Source of the DNA: Aerococcus tenax
Lineage (GTDB): Bacteria; Bacillota; Bacilli; Lactobacillales; Aerococcaceae
NCBI RefSeq assembly: GCF_003286645.3
Contig: NZ_CP127382.2
Coordinates: 1,116,001-1,180,000 of the forward strand
Length of the DNA: 64,000 bases
Direction: 5' to 3'
Shown here: in pieces, positions 27,827 to 38,968 of the stretch
Numbering within the stretch: the first letter of the stretch is position 1
How the letters are laid out: every line of letters begins with the position of its first letter
Notes under the pieces: model-generated
What the model was told of the DNA's origin: nothing
What the model saw: the letters and a program-made list of their open reading frames with translations, nothing else
The model's database searches: none
Made by a program: the position numbers and the translations under genes

Positions 27827-29665
27827 TTAGCTATTAGCCTTCTTCTTTAAGTCAACAAGATCATTGTTGGCCAGTGTTTCTTCTAATTCCTTTTGGTAAG
27901 CTTGACGACTTTGATCATCCCAGTCAAAATAATCACTCATGGCTTGAACGACGGGTTCAAGTAAGTGGTCTAAGCGGTCACGCATGAAGAGCATGTAGTT
28001 GGTCCGACGTAAAAAGTAATCAACAGGGGTAAGAACCATTTCCTCTTCTAGGGCATAATAAAGCATGATGGTTTCAGCTAAAGACAAGCCTTCAATCTCT
28101 GGCACTTGGTCAATTAAGGCATATACCTTAGGGACATTAGATCCGTAAAAGGCTGCTAGATAATAAGCTTCTTCTTTAGATAAACCTCGTTTTACCCCCA
28201 TTTGAGCATAAGAGGAGAACTCTCCTTCGATATTAGCCGGATTAATTTCCCCACCAGAAACAGGATAGGTTTTTGAATTAATTAGGCGGAAGGATTTATC
28301 GTGTTCCTCTTTGAGGAGCTTAATAATTTTTTCCATAGCCCCGGCAGCCATCTTCCGGTAGTCAGTAATTTTTCCGCCGGCGAGAGTAATTAAGCCGTTT
28401 TCATCACGTTCTAGACTAGATCCCCGTGATACTTGAGAAGGGTCTAGAGTTTCTTCCGATAAGGAGCCTTCCAAGTTAGCGACAGTACGTTCCACTTGGT
28501 CTCGTGTTTTTTCTTCATTTAAGTAACCCTTAACCACAGCAATTAAATCCTCAAAGCTTTGGTCATTAATTTTACCTGAGTCTCCACCATTATAGTCAGA
28601 AGCACTGTTTCCGGCGATGAGCGGTCTCAAACCGGCCCAGGAGGACTCAATATCATCGATACTTATCTTAGCCTCAGGGAAGCGATTGTTGACAGCTCCA
28701 ATGAGATAGTTAACATCATCAGCCTCTACTTCAGGATGTTTGTAATCACCCGTGTAGTCGGTATCAGTCGTGCCAAAATAGGTCTTGTCTTCCCGAGGAA
28801 TGACAAAAATCATCCGACCATCGTCATAGCCCGAATCAAAGTAAACCGGCTGACTGACTTTTAAACGGCTGGCATCAATAACCAGGTGAATCCCTTTAGT
28901 AGGACGCATCATTTCGATACGGTTGTCTTCTTCATCGAGATTGCGGGTTTCATCACTCCATGGTCCGGTCGTATTGATGACATAGCGGGCGTGAATATCA
29001 AAGCTTTCATTACTTAAGTGATCTAGTGCCTTTACGCCATTGATCTTGCCCTCTTGATCATAGAGATAGCCGATCGCTTCTACTCGACTAGCAACCAGGG
29101 CACCATCTTGGTGAGCTCTTTTGATATTTTCAATCACCAAACGGATATCGCTATTGTTAAAGTCTAGATATTGGCCTCCACCTTGTAAGCCTTCTTCTTT
29201 TAAACCTGGCACATGTTGGAGAACTTCTTCTTTGGATAGAACGGTATTGGCATAGCTAGAATCGCTCACCCCAGCTAAGGAATCATAGAGGTCCATAGCT
29301 ACTTTCAAGCGAAACATCGTAAAAGTAGCGCCCTCTTCATCGTAGATGGGAATAACCATCGGGTCAGGTTTAGGAATGTGAGGGGCAATTTGTTGAACGA
29401 CTGCCCGTTCACTAACCGTATCGGCAACCACTTCCACATCAAAGTTTTTTAAATAGCGGATACCACCGTGGACTAGCTTGGTGGACCGACTACTGGTGCC
29501 TTCCGCAAAATCTTGCATTTCGATTAAACCGGTTTCTAAACCACTCGCTGCTGCTTGCAAGGCTACCCCTGCTCCAGTAATTCCGCCGCCAATGACCAAT
29601 AAGTCTAGGGTACGTTCTTGTAATTTGGTCAGAGCTTGTTGTCTATTTTTAACAGAAAATGTCAT
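27827..29665 (-). CDS. glpO: Alpha-glycerophosphate oxidase
   Basis: GlpO oxidises glycerol-3-phosphate to dihydroxyacetone phosphate with FAD and O2, producing H2O2. The 612-residue protein begins with the FAD-binding fold VIGGGITGAGVALQAAA at about 22, has RSTKLVHGGIRYL, and keeps an insertion of the lactic-acid-bacterial oxidase type (about 350-420), which separates GlpO from the shorter, quinone-linked GlpD. Its place between glpK and glpF matches Enterococcus and Streptococcus. Assignment as oxidase over dehydrogenase rests on length and context. Confidence 0.92.
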   Translation of the reverse strand: MTFSVKNRQQALTKLQERTLDLLVIGGGITGAGVALQAAASGLETGLIEMQDFAEGTSSRSTKLVHGGIRYLKNFDVEVVADTVSERAVVQQIAPHIPKPDPMVIPIYDEEGATFTMFRLKVAMDLYDSLAGVSDSSYANTVLSKEEVLQHVPGLKEEGLQGGGQYLDFNNSDIRLVIENIKRAHQDGALVASRVEAIGYLYDQEGKINGVKALDHLSNESFDIHARYVINTTGPWSDETRNLDEEDNRIEMMRPTKGIHLVIDASRLKVSQPVYFDSGYDDGRMIFVIPREDKTYFGTTDTDYTGDYKHPEVEADDVNYLIGAVNNRFPEAKISIDDIESSWAGLRPLIAGNSASDYNGGDSGKINDQSFEDLIAVVKGYLNEEKTRDQVERTVANLEGSLSEETLDPSQVSRGSSLERDENGLITLAGGKITDYRKMAAGAMEKIIKLLKEEHDKSFRLINSKTYPVSGGEINPANIEGEFSSYAQMGVKRGLSKEEAYYLAAFYGSNVPKVYALIDQVPEIEGLSLAETIMLYYALEEEMVLTPVDYFLRRTNYMLFMRDRLDHLLEPVVQAMSDYFDWDDQSRQAYQKELEETLANNDLVDLKKKANS

Positions 29666-29701
29666 CTGATAATACCTCCATCATAAGCTTTATTCTCTTT
29701 C

Positions 29702-31345
<1,644 letters not shown>

Positions 31346-31353
31346 TCAGGAGA

Positions 31354-33237
31354 ATCGAGTAGGACTCTGTCCGTTAGTCGGACAGAGGACCTCTCACACC
31401 ACCGTACGTACGGTTCCGTATACGGCGGTTCAATATCTTAAATAGGCAGACTCCGCCAGGAGGGTTAATGATTTTAATCCCCACTGACGGAGTCTTTTTG
31501 TTGTCAGAGCGTAGTGCACCTCCGGTGTCTTGGATAGACGCCAATACTTCTTGCGTGAGAAAGCAATACGCTTCGCGCTTTCACTATCCAATCCCAACCG
31601 CATGAGGCGTATAATCTTCGTTCGACAGTTTTTCCATCGCTTCAAAATGAGTTGCCTTAGGCGATGGTTTAACCATTGTTCTATCTCTTCAATATAGGTT
31701 TTAATATAGCCTACTCCAAAATAGTTGATCCAACCTTGTGTGACTTGGTTGATCTCTTTTACAATGGTTTTAAAGGTACCTGGTCGCTTTCGACTTGTCA
31801 GACGTTTTAACTTTGCTTTGAATTTCTTCTTCGCTTCATTCGTCGGACGAAAACGACAACCCTTTCGGGTAGGCTTGATAAGGCAACCCAAGAATTTTAA
31901 ACGGGTTGGCGAACCCACTTGACTTTTCTCATGGTTAACGGTTAATCGAAGATCTTTTTCAATGTAAGTAGTAATACTTTTTAGCACACGTTCTCCTGCT
32001 CGCTTAGATTTGACGAAAATCGCAAAGTCATCTGCGTAACGTACAAAACGATGTCCACGACGTTCTAATTCTCTATCCAATTCATTTAAATAAACATTAC
32101 ATAGAAGCGGTGAAATAACACCCCCTTGAGGGGTACCCGTATGACTGTCAATAAATTGACCAGACATATCAATAACACCTGCACTCATAAAACGTCTAAG
32201 AATACGTGATATCGCTGGATCTTTTACCATTTGTTCCAAGTAATGAATCATTTTATCTTGATTAAAATTATCGAAACAATTCTTTAGATCGCAATCAACC
32301 ACAACTTTATAGCCTGTTTCGTAATAGTCGACACATTGTTTCAGTGCACTATGTGCACTCTTGCCTTTACGAAAGCCATGACTATAAGGTGATAGTTGAG
32401 GATCTATGATTGGTTCAATCACTTGTCGAATGGCTTGTTGAACAATGCGATCCCTGACCACAGGAATACCTAATCGACGAACTCCTCCATTGGCTTTGGG
32501 AATTTCTACCCGCTTGACCGGTTGAGGTTTATATGTTGCATTCATCAATTTCTGTTGTAAGGGTCTAAGATACTTTCTTACTTCAGCTTCCGCAGCTTCT
32601 GCGGAAACACCATCAATACCAGCTGCTCCTTTGTTCTTACGAACTAATTGAGCTGCTCGCATGAGGTTTTCTTCTCTGACAACGAGACTCATTAGAGACC
32701 CATCATGTCTTTTCATATATTCAATAGCTCTACCACTAAGCACATCTACATACTTTTCAGGTTCCACCTTATTCCTCTGTAGGCTGCGTTGCTTCCGCAA
32801 CTTTTCTGCTTTTCCCATAATTGAGCTACCTCCCATCTAAATAAACATGGATATTGTTCAGTCCTTCGTTTCCTCTGGAAACTACTATGACTTCGGCTGA
32901 CTTCTCACAGTAAACCTTTTTCGACCGGCTTCTTATAAGGGGACTCCTGCGCCGTCTGTGAGATCTCCCTGGGTAAGAACGACAACTTTCTACTCATGTC
33001 ACTGCTTCATCTACTGTCTCAGATTCGTGCAGTATTGGACTTCACTTTGTCTGGCAAGCTCATCCATCTTTTGACAGCCTTTCTTTATGAAGTTTCTGTA
33101 CGTCAGTGCAAGTATTTGCCTCCAACTTCCTTCAGATTCCACCTCACGGTGGACACCCTTGTCATTGGCTAACAGTTCCTACTGCAAAGGCCTGTAGTGG
33201 ACTTTCACCACCGAGTTGTCGCCCATGCCAGGCGCAC
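31354..33237 (-). mobile_element. Group II intron, class C-like, copy 2
   Basis: This is a second 1884-base copy with the same boundaries, GTGCGCC at 33237 and ...CTCGAT at 31354, and the same orientation as copy 1. Domain V is at 31398-31429. No difference from copy 1 was found in the segments compared by eye, and the encoded proteins are identical. It lies about 8-10 bases downstream of the ackA terminator stem and about 85 bases upstream of the glpK -35 element, so it interrupts no gene. Confidence 0.95.
31430..32818 (-). CDS. ltrA: Group II intron reverse transcriptase/maturase, copy 2
   Basis: This protein is identical over its length to copy 1: 462 residues from the ATG at 32818, YADD reverse transcriptase and maturase domain X, no endonuclease domain. 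Identity at protein level with no stop or frameshift in either copy indicates recent movement, or gene conversion between the two. Confidence 0.96.
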   Translation of the reverse strand: MGKAEKLRKQRSLQRNKVEPEKYVDVLSGRAIEYMKRHDGSLMSLVVREENLMRAAQLVRKNKGAAGIDGVSAEAAEAEVRKYLRPLQQKLMNATYKPQPVKRVEIPKANGGVRRLGIPVVRDRIVQQAIRQVIEPIIDPQLSPYSHGFRKGKSAHSALKQCVDYYETGYKVVVDCDLKNCFDNFNQDKMIHYLEQMVKDPAISRILRRFMSAGVIDMSGQFIDSHTGTPQGGVISPLLCNVYLNELDRELERRGHRFVRYADDFAIFVKSKRAGERVLKSITTYIEKDLRLTVNHEKSQVGSPTRLKFLGCLIKPTRKGCRFRPTNEAKKKFKAKLKRLTSRKRPGTFKTIVKEINQVTQGWINYFGVGYIKTYIEEIEQWLNHRLRQLILKRWKNCRTKIIRLMRLGLDSESAKRIAFSRKKYWRLSKTPEVHYALTTKRLRQWGLKSLTLLAESAYLRY

Positions 33238-33245
33238 CAATAAAA

Positions 33246-33271
33246 AAGCAAGCAGCCTTAGCCACTTGCTT
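33246..33271 (-). terminator. Terminator of ackA
   Basis: AAGCAAG pairs with CTTGCTT around a 12-base loop, and TTTTTTATT follows on the minus strand. Copy 2 of the intron is inserted right after this T run. Confidence 0.85.
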
Positions 33272-33284
33272 GAAGTCATTTTGC

Positions 33285-34475
33285 TTATTTAATATTTCCT
33301 AAACGCACCGTATCACGAACGATCATTAATTCTTCATCTGTTGGAATGACAAAGACTTTTACTTTAGAATCATCGGTTGAAATTAAGCCTTCTTCAACCG
33401 ATTCGTTACGTTCCTTGTCTAATTCAATACCTAGTCTATCAGTATTTTCTAGGACTGCTTGACGGAATTCTGGAGAATTTTCCCCCACACCAGCTGTAAA
33501 GACAATGGCATCCGCTCCATTTAATTCGAATAAGTAAGAACCGATGTAACGTTTAACTGCATTGACATAAACGTCTAAGGCAATTTTTGCCCGTTCATTG
33601 CCTTGGTCAGCAGCTGCTTCAACGTCGCGCATGTCAGAAGATACCCCTGATATGCCTAATAAACCAGATTTATTATTAAGAACGGCAAGCATTTCTTCCA
33701 TGCTTAGATTTTCTTTACGCATAACAAATTCCAGTAAAGAAGGGTCTACATCACCTGAACGGGTTCCCATAACAACCCCTGCTACTGGGGTGAAGCCCAT
33801 GGATGTGTCAATGGATTGGCCGCCTTGAACAGCGGTAATTGAAGCCCCATTACCAATGTGGCAGGTAATGATGTTAACCTCTTCGACGGATTTGTCCATT
33901 AATTCTGCAGCACGTTGGGAAACGTATTTATGTGAGGTTCCGTGAGCCCCGTAACGGCGAGCACCATATTTTTCATAGTATTCATAAGGAGTTCCATAAA
34001 GATATGCTTTTTCAGGCATAGTTGTATGGAATGAAGTATCAAAGGCAGCAACAGCAGGTTTGCCAGGAAGTAATTCTTGGAAGGCACGAATGACTTGCGC
34101 TTCAGCAGGATTATGCAAGGGGGCATATTCACTAAGGTCTTCGATCGTTTTAAGGCCTTCTTCATCAATCAGTGCTGATTCCTTGAATCTTTCACCACCG
34201 GCTACAACACGGTGCCCAGTACCAGCAATTTCATCGTAATCTTCAATGATATTCAAGCTTTCTAACTTATCTAATAAAGTTTTAGTTGCTTGGTCATGAT
34301 CCATCACATCTTTAACGTCTTGATGTTTTTCACCATTATATTTAATGGTAATGTTAGAATCACCTAGACCAATACGGTCAATCACACCAGAAGCAACAAC
34401 TTCTTCACTAGGTATTTCATAAATTGAGAATTTTAAACTGGATGATCCAGCATTTAAAGCAAATACTTTAGACAT
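33285..34475 (-). CDS. ackA: Acetate kinase
   Basis: AckA makes ATP and acetate from acetyl phosphate. The 396-residue protein has the family start VFALNAGSSSLKFSIYE, the catalytic region AAFDTSFHTTMPEKAYLY, NIITCHIGNGASITA and FTAGVGENSPEFR. AAAAAAGGAG precedes the ATG. No pta is adjacent. It ends at the terminator behind which the second intron sits, and a partial cre box lies in its upstream region. Confidence 0.96.
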   Translation of the reverse strand: MSKVFALNAGSSSLKFSIYEIPSEEVVASGVIDRIGLGDSNITIKYNGEKHQDVKDVMDHDQATKTLLDKLESLNIIEDYDEIAGTGHRVVAGGERFKESALIDEEGLKTIEDLSEYAPLHNPAEAQVIRAFQELLPGKPAVAAFDTSFHTTMPEKAYLYGTPYEYYEKYGARRYGAHGTSHKYVSQRAAELMDKSVEEVNIITCHIGNGASITAVQGGQSIDTSMGFTPVAGVVMGTRSGDVDPSLLEFVMRKENLSMEEMLAVLNNKSGLLGISGVSSDMRDVEAAADQGNERAKIALDVYVNAVKRYIGSYLFELNGADAIVFTAGVGENSPEFRQAVLENTDRLGIELDKERNESVEEGLISTDDSKVKVFVIPTDEELMIVRDTVRLGNIK

Positions 34476-34523
34476 ATATGAACTCCTTTTTTAGATATTT
34501 TACACAAGCTTATTTTATCATAA

Positions 34524-34537
34524 AATAGGCGCTTACA
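34524..34537 (-). promoter_or_regulatory. Partial cre box upstream of ackA
   Basis: On the minus strand TGTAAGCGCCTATT matches the left half of the cre consensus well (TGTAAGCG), but the right half is poor. It lies about 50 bases before the ackA ATG, upstream of a TATGAT -10 candidate. In Bacillus, CcpA activates ackA from an upstream site, so activation is possible here. Confidence 0.35.
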
Positions 34538-34837
34538 TTGCTATAAATACAGGAATTGCCCTAGTAAATATCTCCTAGAACAATAGCTAATCACTTATAG
34601 CAGATTAACCTAGATTATAGGAAAAATAGCTTTCCTACACGTTTACTATAACGATTAGGCCTGAAATTGGCAAATAAGTCCGCCTGAAAATAAAGGAAAT
34701 TTTGCCTAGACGGAAATCGCTCAATCTCTAGCAAGCAGGCAGCCTCTATAGCTTAAGTGATCAAGCTCTTGCTAAAGTATTTTTCATTATTCTGAGAAAA
34801 TAATAATAAAAAAATTAAATAAACTTGTAAAAACTTC

Positions 34838-34858
34838 TGCAAACGGTTACATTATAAG
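34838..34858 (+). promoter_or_regulatory. ldh promoter region with CcpA cre box
   Basis: TGCAAACGGTTACA (34838-34851) is a full match to the cre core TGNAANCGNWWNCA and abuts the -10 candidate TATAAG (34853-34858), about 70 bases before ldh. No ideal -35 hexamer is seen, which would fit a promoter needing an activator. In Lactococcus CcpA activates the las (ldh) operon from a promoter cre, so activation is plausible here. The rest of 34538-34837 shows nothing convincing. Confidence 0.75.
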
Positions 34859-34925
34859 TGTAGGTTAACCATTTTTAGATAATATATAGCTATATTATTC
34901 ACAAATTCATGATAGGAGGAATTGT

Positions 34926-35894
34926 ATGTCAGAAATTCATGATGCTAAAATTATTCTAATCGGTGATGGTTCTGTCGGCTCAGCTTTTGCTTACCACAAT
35001 GTCATTACTGGTGTTGGCCGTGAACTAGGTATCATCGATATCAATCAGGACAAGGTCTATGGTGATGTTCTTGATTTGGAAGACGCTACACCTTTCTCTC
35101 CGCGTAAACACATCTTCCAAGCGACTTACGAAGACTGTAAGGATGCCGATATTGTTGTCTTTACTGCTGGTATTCCTCAAAAACCAGGTGGAGAAACCCG
35201 TCTCGACTTAGTCGACAAAAATTTACCTATCTTTAAAGACATGGTCGGTCAAGTGGTCGACTCTGGTTTTGATGGGATTTTTGTAGTTGCTTCCAATCCA
35301 GTTGATATCTTAACTTACGCCACTTGGAAATTCTCTGGTTTCCCAAGTGAAAAAGTAATCGGGACTGGCACCTCACTCGATAGTGCCCGCTTTAGAGTTG
35401 AAATTGCCAAGGCCCTAGATGTCGATCCTCGTGATGTGACTGCTTATATCCTCGGAGAGCATGGGGATACAGAATTTGGTGCTTGGTCTCACGTTCTCAT
35501 TGGTGGCCAACCCATTGAAAAATTTGCTACCAGCGATAACCGCCTTGACCAACAAGCTCGTCAAGATGAAATCACCGACTATGTAAGAAATAAAGCCTAT
35601 GACATTATTAACGGCAAAGGGGCTACTTATTATGGGATTGGTAGTTGTATCAACCGTATCTGTCGGGCCATTTTGAATAATGAGCGAGCTACCCTACCCG
35701 TTTCAGCCCTGCTTGAAGATAACTACCAACAAGACGATATCTATATTGGTACGCCTGCGATTATAGGTAGTCAAGGGATTGAACAAGTGATTGAATTAGA
35801 ATTAACCGAACGTGAACAAGGTTTCATGGATAATTCAGCCAATGCGATGCGTAAGATTATCGAAGATTCCTTTGCAAAATTAGAAGATAAGTAG
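34926..35894 (+). CDS. ldh: L-lactate dehydrogenase
   Basis: Ldh reduces pyruvate to L-lactate and regenerates NAD+. The 322-residue protein shows the Rossmann loop GDGSVGSAFAY, the substrate loop PQKPGGETRLDLV with the catalytic arginine, VASNPVDILTY, SLDSARFR and the active-site histidine in GEHGDTEFGAWS. A GGAGG site sits before the ATG. It converges on sprT and shares a terminator with it. L-lactate specificity follows from family membership rather than malate dehydrogenase features. Confidence 0.96.
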   Translation: MSEIHDAKIILIGDGSVGSAFAYHNVITGVGRELGIIDINQDKVYGDVLDLEDATPFSPRKHIFQATYEDCKDADIVVFTAGIPQKPGGETRLDLVDKNLPIFKDMVGQVVDSGFDGIFVVASNPVDILTYATWKFSGFPSEKVIGTGTSLDSARFRVEIAKALDVDPRDVTAYILGEHGDTEFGAWSHVLIGGQPIEKFATSDNRLDQQARQDEITDYVRNKAYDIINGKGATYYGIGSCINRICRAILNNERATLPVSALLEDNYQQDDIYIGTPAIIGSQGIEQVIELELTEREQGFMDNSANAMRKIIEDSFAKLEDK

Positions 35895-35911
35895 TGACTC
35901 ACAAAGAAGTT

Positions 35912-35946
35912 AAAAAGAGCGCTGGGTTTTCCCAACGCTCTTTTTT
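35912..35946. terminator. Bidirectional terminator between ldh and the SprT-like gene
   Basis: GAGCGCTGGG and CCCAACGCTC form a stem with TTTT loop and one internal mismatch, flanked by As on the left and Ts on the right, so it works on both strands. Confidence 0.88.
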
Positions 35947-36388
35947 AGCGATCGATGAGACTTATGGGCCCTCGACATTTCCCACAAGCGTATTTTTTTA
36001 TATTCATCCTTCGCTGACGATAATATTTTTGACCGCAGCGCTTACAACGATAAATATATCTGGGGACATTATCCCCTAAAGCTGGCGTAAAGCGTAAGCC
36101 ATCAACTGATTTAAGTAAGTCTTTAAAGGCCTTATCTTTATGTTGGTAGGGCTGCCCCCTATGAAATAAATAGTAATGACAAAGCTCATGCTTAATGATT
36201 CCTATTAAAGCATCTTTTCCTAAAATTTCTAAGACTTTGGGATTGAATTCTAAACGATCTTGGCGGGGAATGAACCGCCCTCCTGTCGTGCGTAAACGCG
36301 GATTCCAAGTCACCTGCCCCTGAAAGGAAAAAGCAAAATTTTGGGCCGCAATTTTTCTAACTAAGTGTTCTAAGTCTTGCTCTTTCAT
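35945..36388 (-). CDS. SprT-like zinc metalloprotease domain protein
   Basis: The 147-residue protein matches the bacterial SprT-like family (YdcK in Bacillus). The metal site HELCHYYLFH is near residue 67, and the C-terminal zinc ribbon has Cys pairs CKRCG and CGKC. The eukaryotic relative Spartan cuts DNA-protein crosslinks, but no substrate is established for the small bacterial form. It follows tex on the same strand, the common Firmicute order, with an 88-base gap. Confidence 0.85.
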   Translation of the reverse strand: MKEQDLEHLVRKIAAQNFAFSFQGQVTWNPRLRTTGGRFIPRQDRLEFNPKVLEILGKDALIGIIKHELCHYYLFHRGQPYQHKDKAFKDLLKSVDGLRFTPALGDNVPRYIYRCKRCGQKYYRQRRMNIKKYACGKCRGPISLIDR

Positions 36389-36476
36389 TTTACTTTCCTT
36401 TCTAAAGGCCCTCGACTTAAAAGAAATTTCTTGATGCCTCTCATTCTGGAAAGAAATATCTCAAACCCTCAACACC

Positions 36477-38627
36477 TTATTGAGGTGCTAACATTGTTAG
36501 GCCAATGCGCCCTTTTTGAACGTCCACGGAATCCACCCAAACGTCAACGATATCTCCCACCGCAACGACAGCTTGGGGATCTTTGACAAAATGATGACTC
36601 ATTTTTGAAATATGTACCAAACCATCTTGCTTAACCCCTATATCAACAAAGGCGCCAAAATCGACCACATTGCGAACTGTCCCTTGTAAGGCCATGCCTG
36701 GCTTGAGGTCTTCCAGTTTGACGACATCCTGGCGCAGCACTGGGCCTGCCACTTGACTACGGGGGTCACGCCCTGGAACTAAGAGCGCTTTTTGGATGTC
36801 TTTTAGGGTTTCTCGACCTATGTCATACTTTTGGCAAAGGCGATTAATATTCCAATTTTTAATTTTTAAATGGACGTCATCATCTCTAATAGTATTCGGG
36901 TCAATGTTATCAGCAGCTAGGATGGCTTCAGTTACTGCATAAGACTCAGGGTGAATACCGGTATTATCGAGGATATTCTTTCCTTCCGCAATCCGTAAAA
37001 AACCAGCTGCTTGTTCAAAGGCTTTTGGTCCCAAACGGGGAACATCATGTAGGTCCTTACGGGAATCAAATTTCCCGTTTTCGTTTCGATAAGTCACGAT
37101 ATTCTTAGCCACCGTCTTGGTTAGACCAGCCACGTGCCTTAAGAGTGAGGCTGAAGCGGTATTTAGCTCCACACCTACCCGGTTAACTACTAATTCAACG
37201 GTAAAATTTAATTGGTCATTTAATTTAGTCTGGTTCACGTCATGTTGGTACTGGCCCACACCGATAGCCTTGGGATCAATTTTAACCAATTCTGCTAAGG
37301 GATCCTGTAAGCGACGACCAATACTTACCGCTGAGCGTTCCTCCACTTGGTAATCAGGAAATTCTTTACGGGCAATTTCACTAGCTGAGTAGACTGAGGC
37401 ACCACTTTCGCTAACTATGGTATAGCGACAACTTAACTGATTATCTTGGATCATTTGGGCGACAAATTCTTCCGATTCCCGGCTGGCTGTCCCATTACCA
37501 ATCGCAATAATACCAATTTGATATTTTTCAACCAAGTCTGTGACCGTCTTTGCTGCAGCTTCCTTTTTATTATGTGGCGGGGTAGGATAAACCACGGTTT
37601 TGTCCAAAACCTGTCCAGTTTCATCTAATACGGCCAGCTTGCAGCCCGTACGATAGGCTGGATCCCATCCCAGGACGACTTGCCCTTTTAAAGGCTGTTG
37701 CATCAATAGATTTTTCAGGTTTTCACTAAAATTATCAATGGCATGGTCTTCCGCTGCTTCTGTGACTTGAGTCCGAATGGCCCGAAAGGCTTGTGGCAAA
37801 AGAAAACGATCCAGACTATCTTCGATAGCCTTTTCTAGCAGAGGGGCAGCAATTGAATCTTTAACAATTAAATCAGCACTGATTGTTTGTATCAAAGGCT
37901 CGGTCTTAATATCTAAAGAAACGCTGACCACTTTTTCTTTTTCGGCCCGGTTAATCGCTAGGACCTGGTAAGATTTGAGCTCACTTAGCGGGGCAGCAAA
38001 GTCATAATAAATCGCATAGGTTTCTTTTTCATCTTCGGCTTGGGCCCGCTTTTTACTAGCTAAATAACCTTTTTCCCAGACATATTGCCGGCTATGGGAA
38101 CGATACTTAGCCACTTCACTAATCCATTCACACAAGATCTCGTGGGCTCCGGCTAAAGCTTCTTCTCCCGAATCTACCTGGTCATTGATATATTTTTCAG
38201 CTTCTTCTTCAATCGACCCGGAGAGTGGATTTGTCTTTAACCATTCCGCTAGGGGCTCTAAGCCCTGCTCTTTAGCCTTGGTGGCCTTAGTCCGCCGTTT
38301 CTTCTTATAGGGAGCATATAAGTCTTCCAAGGCTTGTAATTGGTCGGCTTCTAGAATTTCCTTCTTTAAGGCATCAGTTAATTTGCCCTGCTCATCAACG
38401 GCTTTAATAATGGTCTCTTTACGTTCCTCTAAATGTTCTTGGTATTCATAGGCCTCCTGAATCGATTGAATGGCTACTTCATCTAAGGAGCCGGTTCTTT
38501 CTTTACGGTAGCGAGCAATGAAGGGTACCGTATTGCCTTCATTAAGCATAGTAATTACATTTTCAATTTGATAGCTTTTATAATCGGGCAGTTCTTGCTG
38601 CAACTTTTCGATTAATTGATTAGTCAT
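36477..38627 (-). CDS. tex: Tex-family RNA-binding protein with S1 domain
   Basis: Tex is a conserved nucleic-acid-binding protein affecting transcription and stress responses. The ATG at 38627, after GGGGAG, gives 716 residues (MTNQLIEKLQ). The N-terminal helical region has VPFIARYRKERTGSLDEVAIQ, a YqgF-like domain follows (LGWDPAYRTGCKLAVLDETG near 323), then helix-hairpin-helix repeats (DLHDVPRLGPKAFEQAAGFLRI) and a C-terminal S1 domain (LQGTVRNVVDFGAFVDIGVKQ in short blocks). It is complete and co-directional with the SprT-like gene. Confidence 0.93.
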   Translation of the reverse strand: MTNQLIEKLQQELPDYKSYQIENVITMLNEGNTVPFIARYRKERTGSLDEVAIQSIQEAYEYQEHLEERKETIIKAVDEQGKLTDALKKEILEADQLQALEDLYAPYKKKRRTKATKAKEQGLEPLAEWLKTNPLSGSIEEEAEKYINDQVDSGEEALAGAHEILCEWISEVAKYRSHSRQYVWEKGYLASKKRAQAEDEKETYAIYYDFAAPLSELKSYQVLAINRAEKEKVVSVSLDIKTEPLIQTISADLIVKDSIAAPLLEKAIEDSLDRFLLPQAFRAIRTQVTEAAEDHAIDNFSENLKNLLMQQPLKGQVVLGWDPAYRTGCKLAVLDETGQVLDKTVVYPTPPHNKKEAAAKTVTDLVEKYQIGIIAIGNGTASRESEEFVAQMIQDNQLSCRYTIVSESGASVYSASEIARKEFPDYQVEERSAVSIGRRLQDPLAELVKIDPKAIGVGQYQHDVNQTKLNDQLNFTVELVVNRVGVELNTASASLLRHVAGLTKTVAKNIVTYRNENGKFDSRKDLHDVPRLGPKAFEQAAGFLRIAEGKNILDNTGIHPESYAVTEAILAADNIDPNTIRDDDVHLKIKNWNINRLCQKYDIGRETLKDIQKALLVPGRDPRSQVAGPVLRQDVVKLEDLKPGMALQGTVRNVVDFGAFVDIGVKQDGLVHISKMSHHFVKDPQAVVAVGDIVDVWVDSVDVQKGRIGLTMLAPQ

Positions 38628-38753
38628 AAAGCTCCCCCTTTTCAACCTATTTACTATAACTTGACTTGCCCTTCTTGTCCATGGCTTTTATCAGCTCTAG
38701 CGATCACTGAGAGACTAAGCCCAATTATTCAAGACTTTCTCTAGAGCTGGCAA

Positions 38754-38930
38754 TTGAAATAAAGGCGCCTTTAGCTTATAATAATTGCATAGCTTAGTGT
38801 AAAAGCACATAAGGGAGTAACCAGCAGTTCGCTGCGATAGTATCAACAACAGTAATCAAGCAGAGGCCCTGCTGGTGCTATCTTAAATGGTGAGACTTAT
38901 GCTACAGAAATGTAGTATAAGTCTTTTTTA
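38754..38930 (+). promoter_or_regulatory. yybP-ykoY (manganese) riboswitch with its promoter
   Basis: TTGAAA (38754-38759), a 17-base spacer and TATAAT (38777-38782) form a strong promoter. The leader contains AAGGGAGTAACCAGCAG (L1 loop motif GGGAGTA), the complementary GCCCTGCTGGTGC, and GTGAGAC just before the terminator AGACTTATGCTACA/TGTAGTATAAGTCT (38893-38924) with six Ts. This is the yybP-ykoY layout, which senses Mn2+ and turns on export genes. Identification is by motif and architecture. Confidence 0.82.
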
Positions 38931-38968
38931 CTACTATGATAAATATTTATATTGGAGGAGTGAATTTG

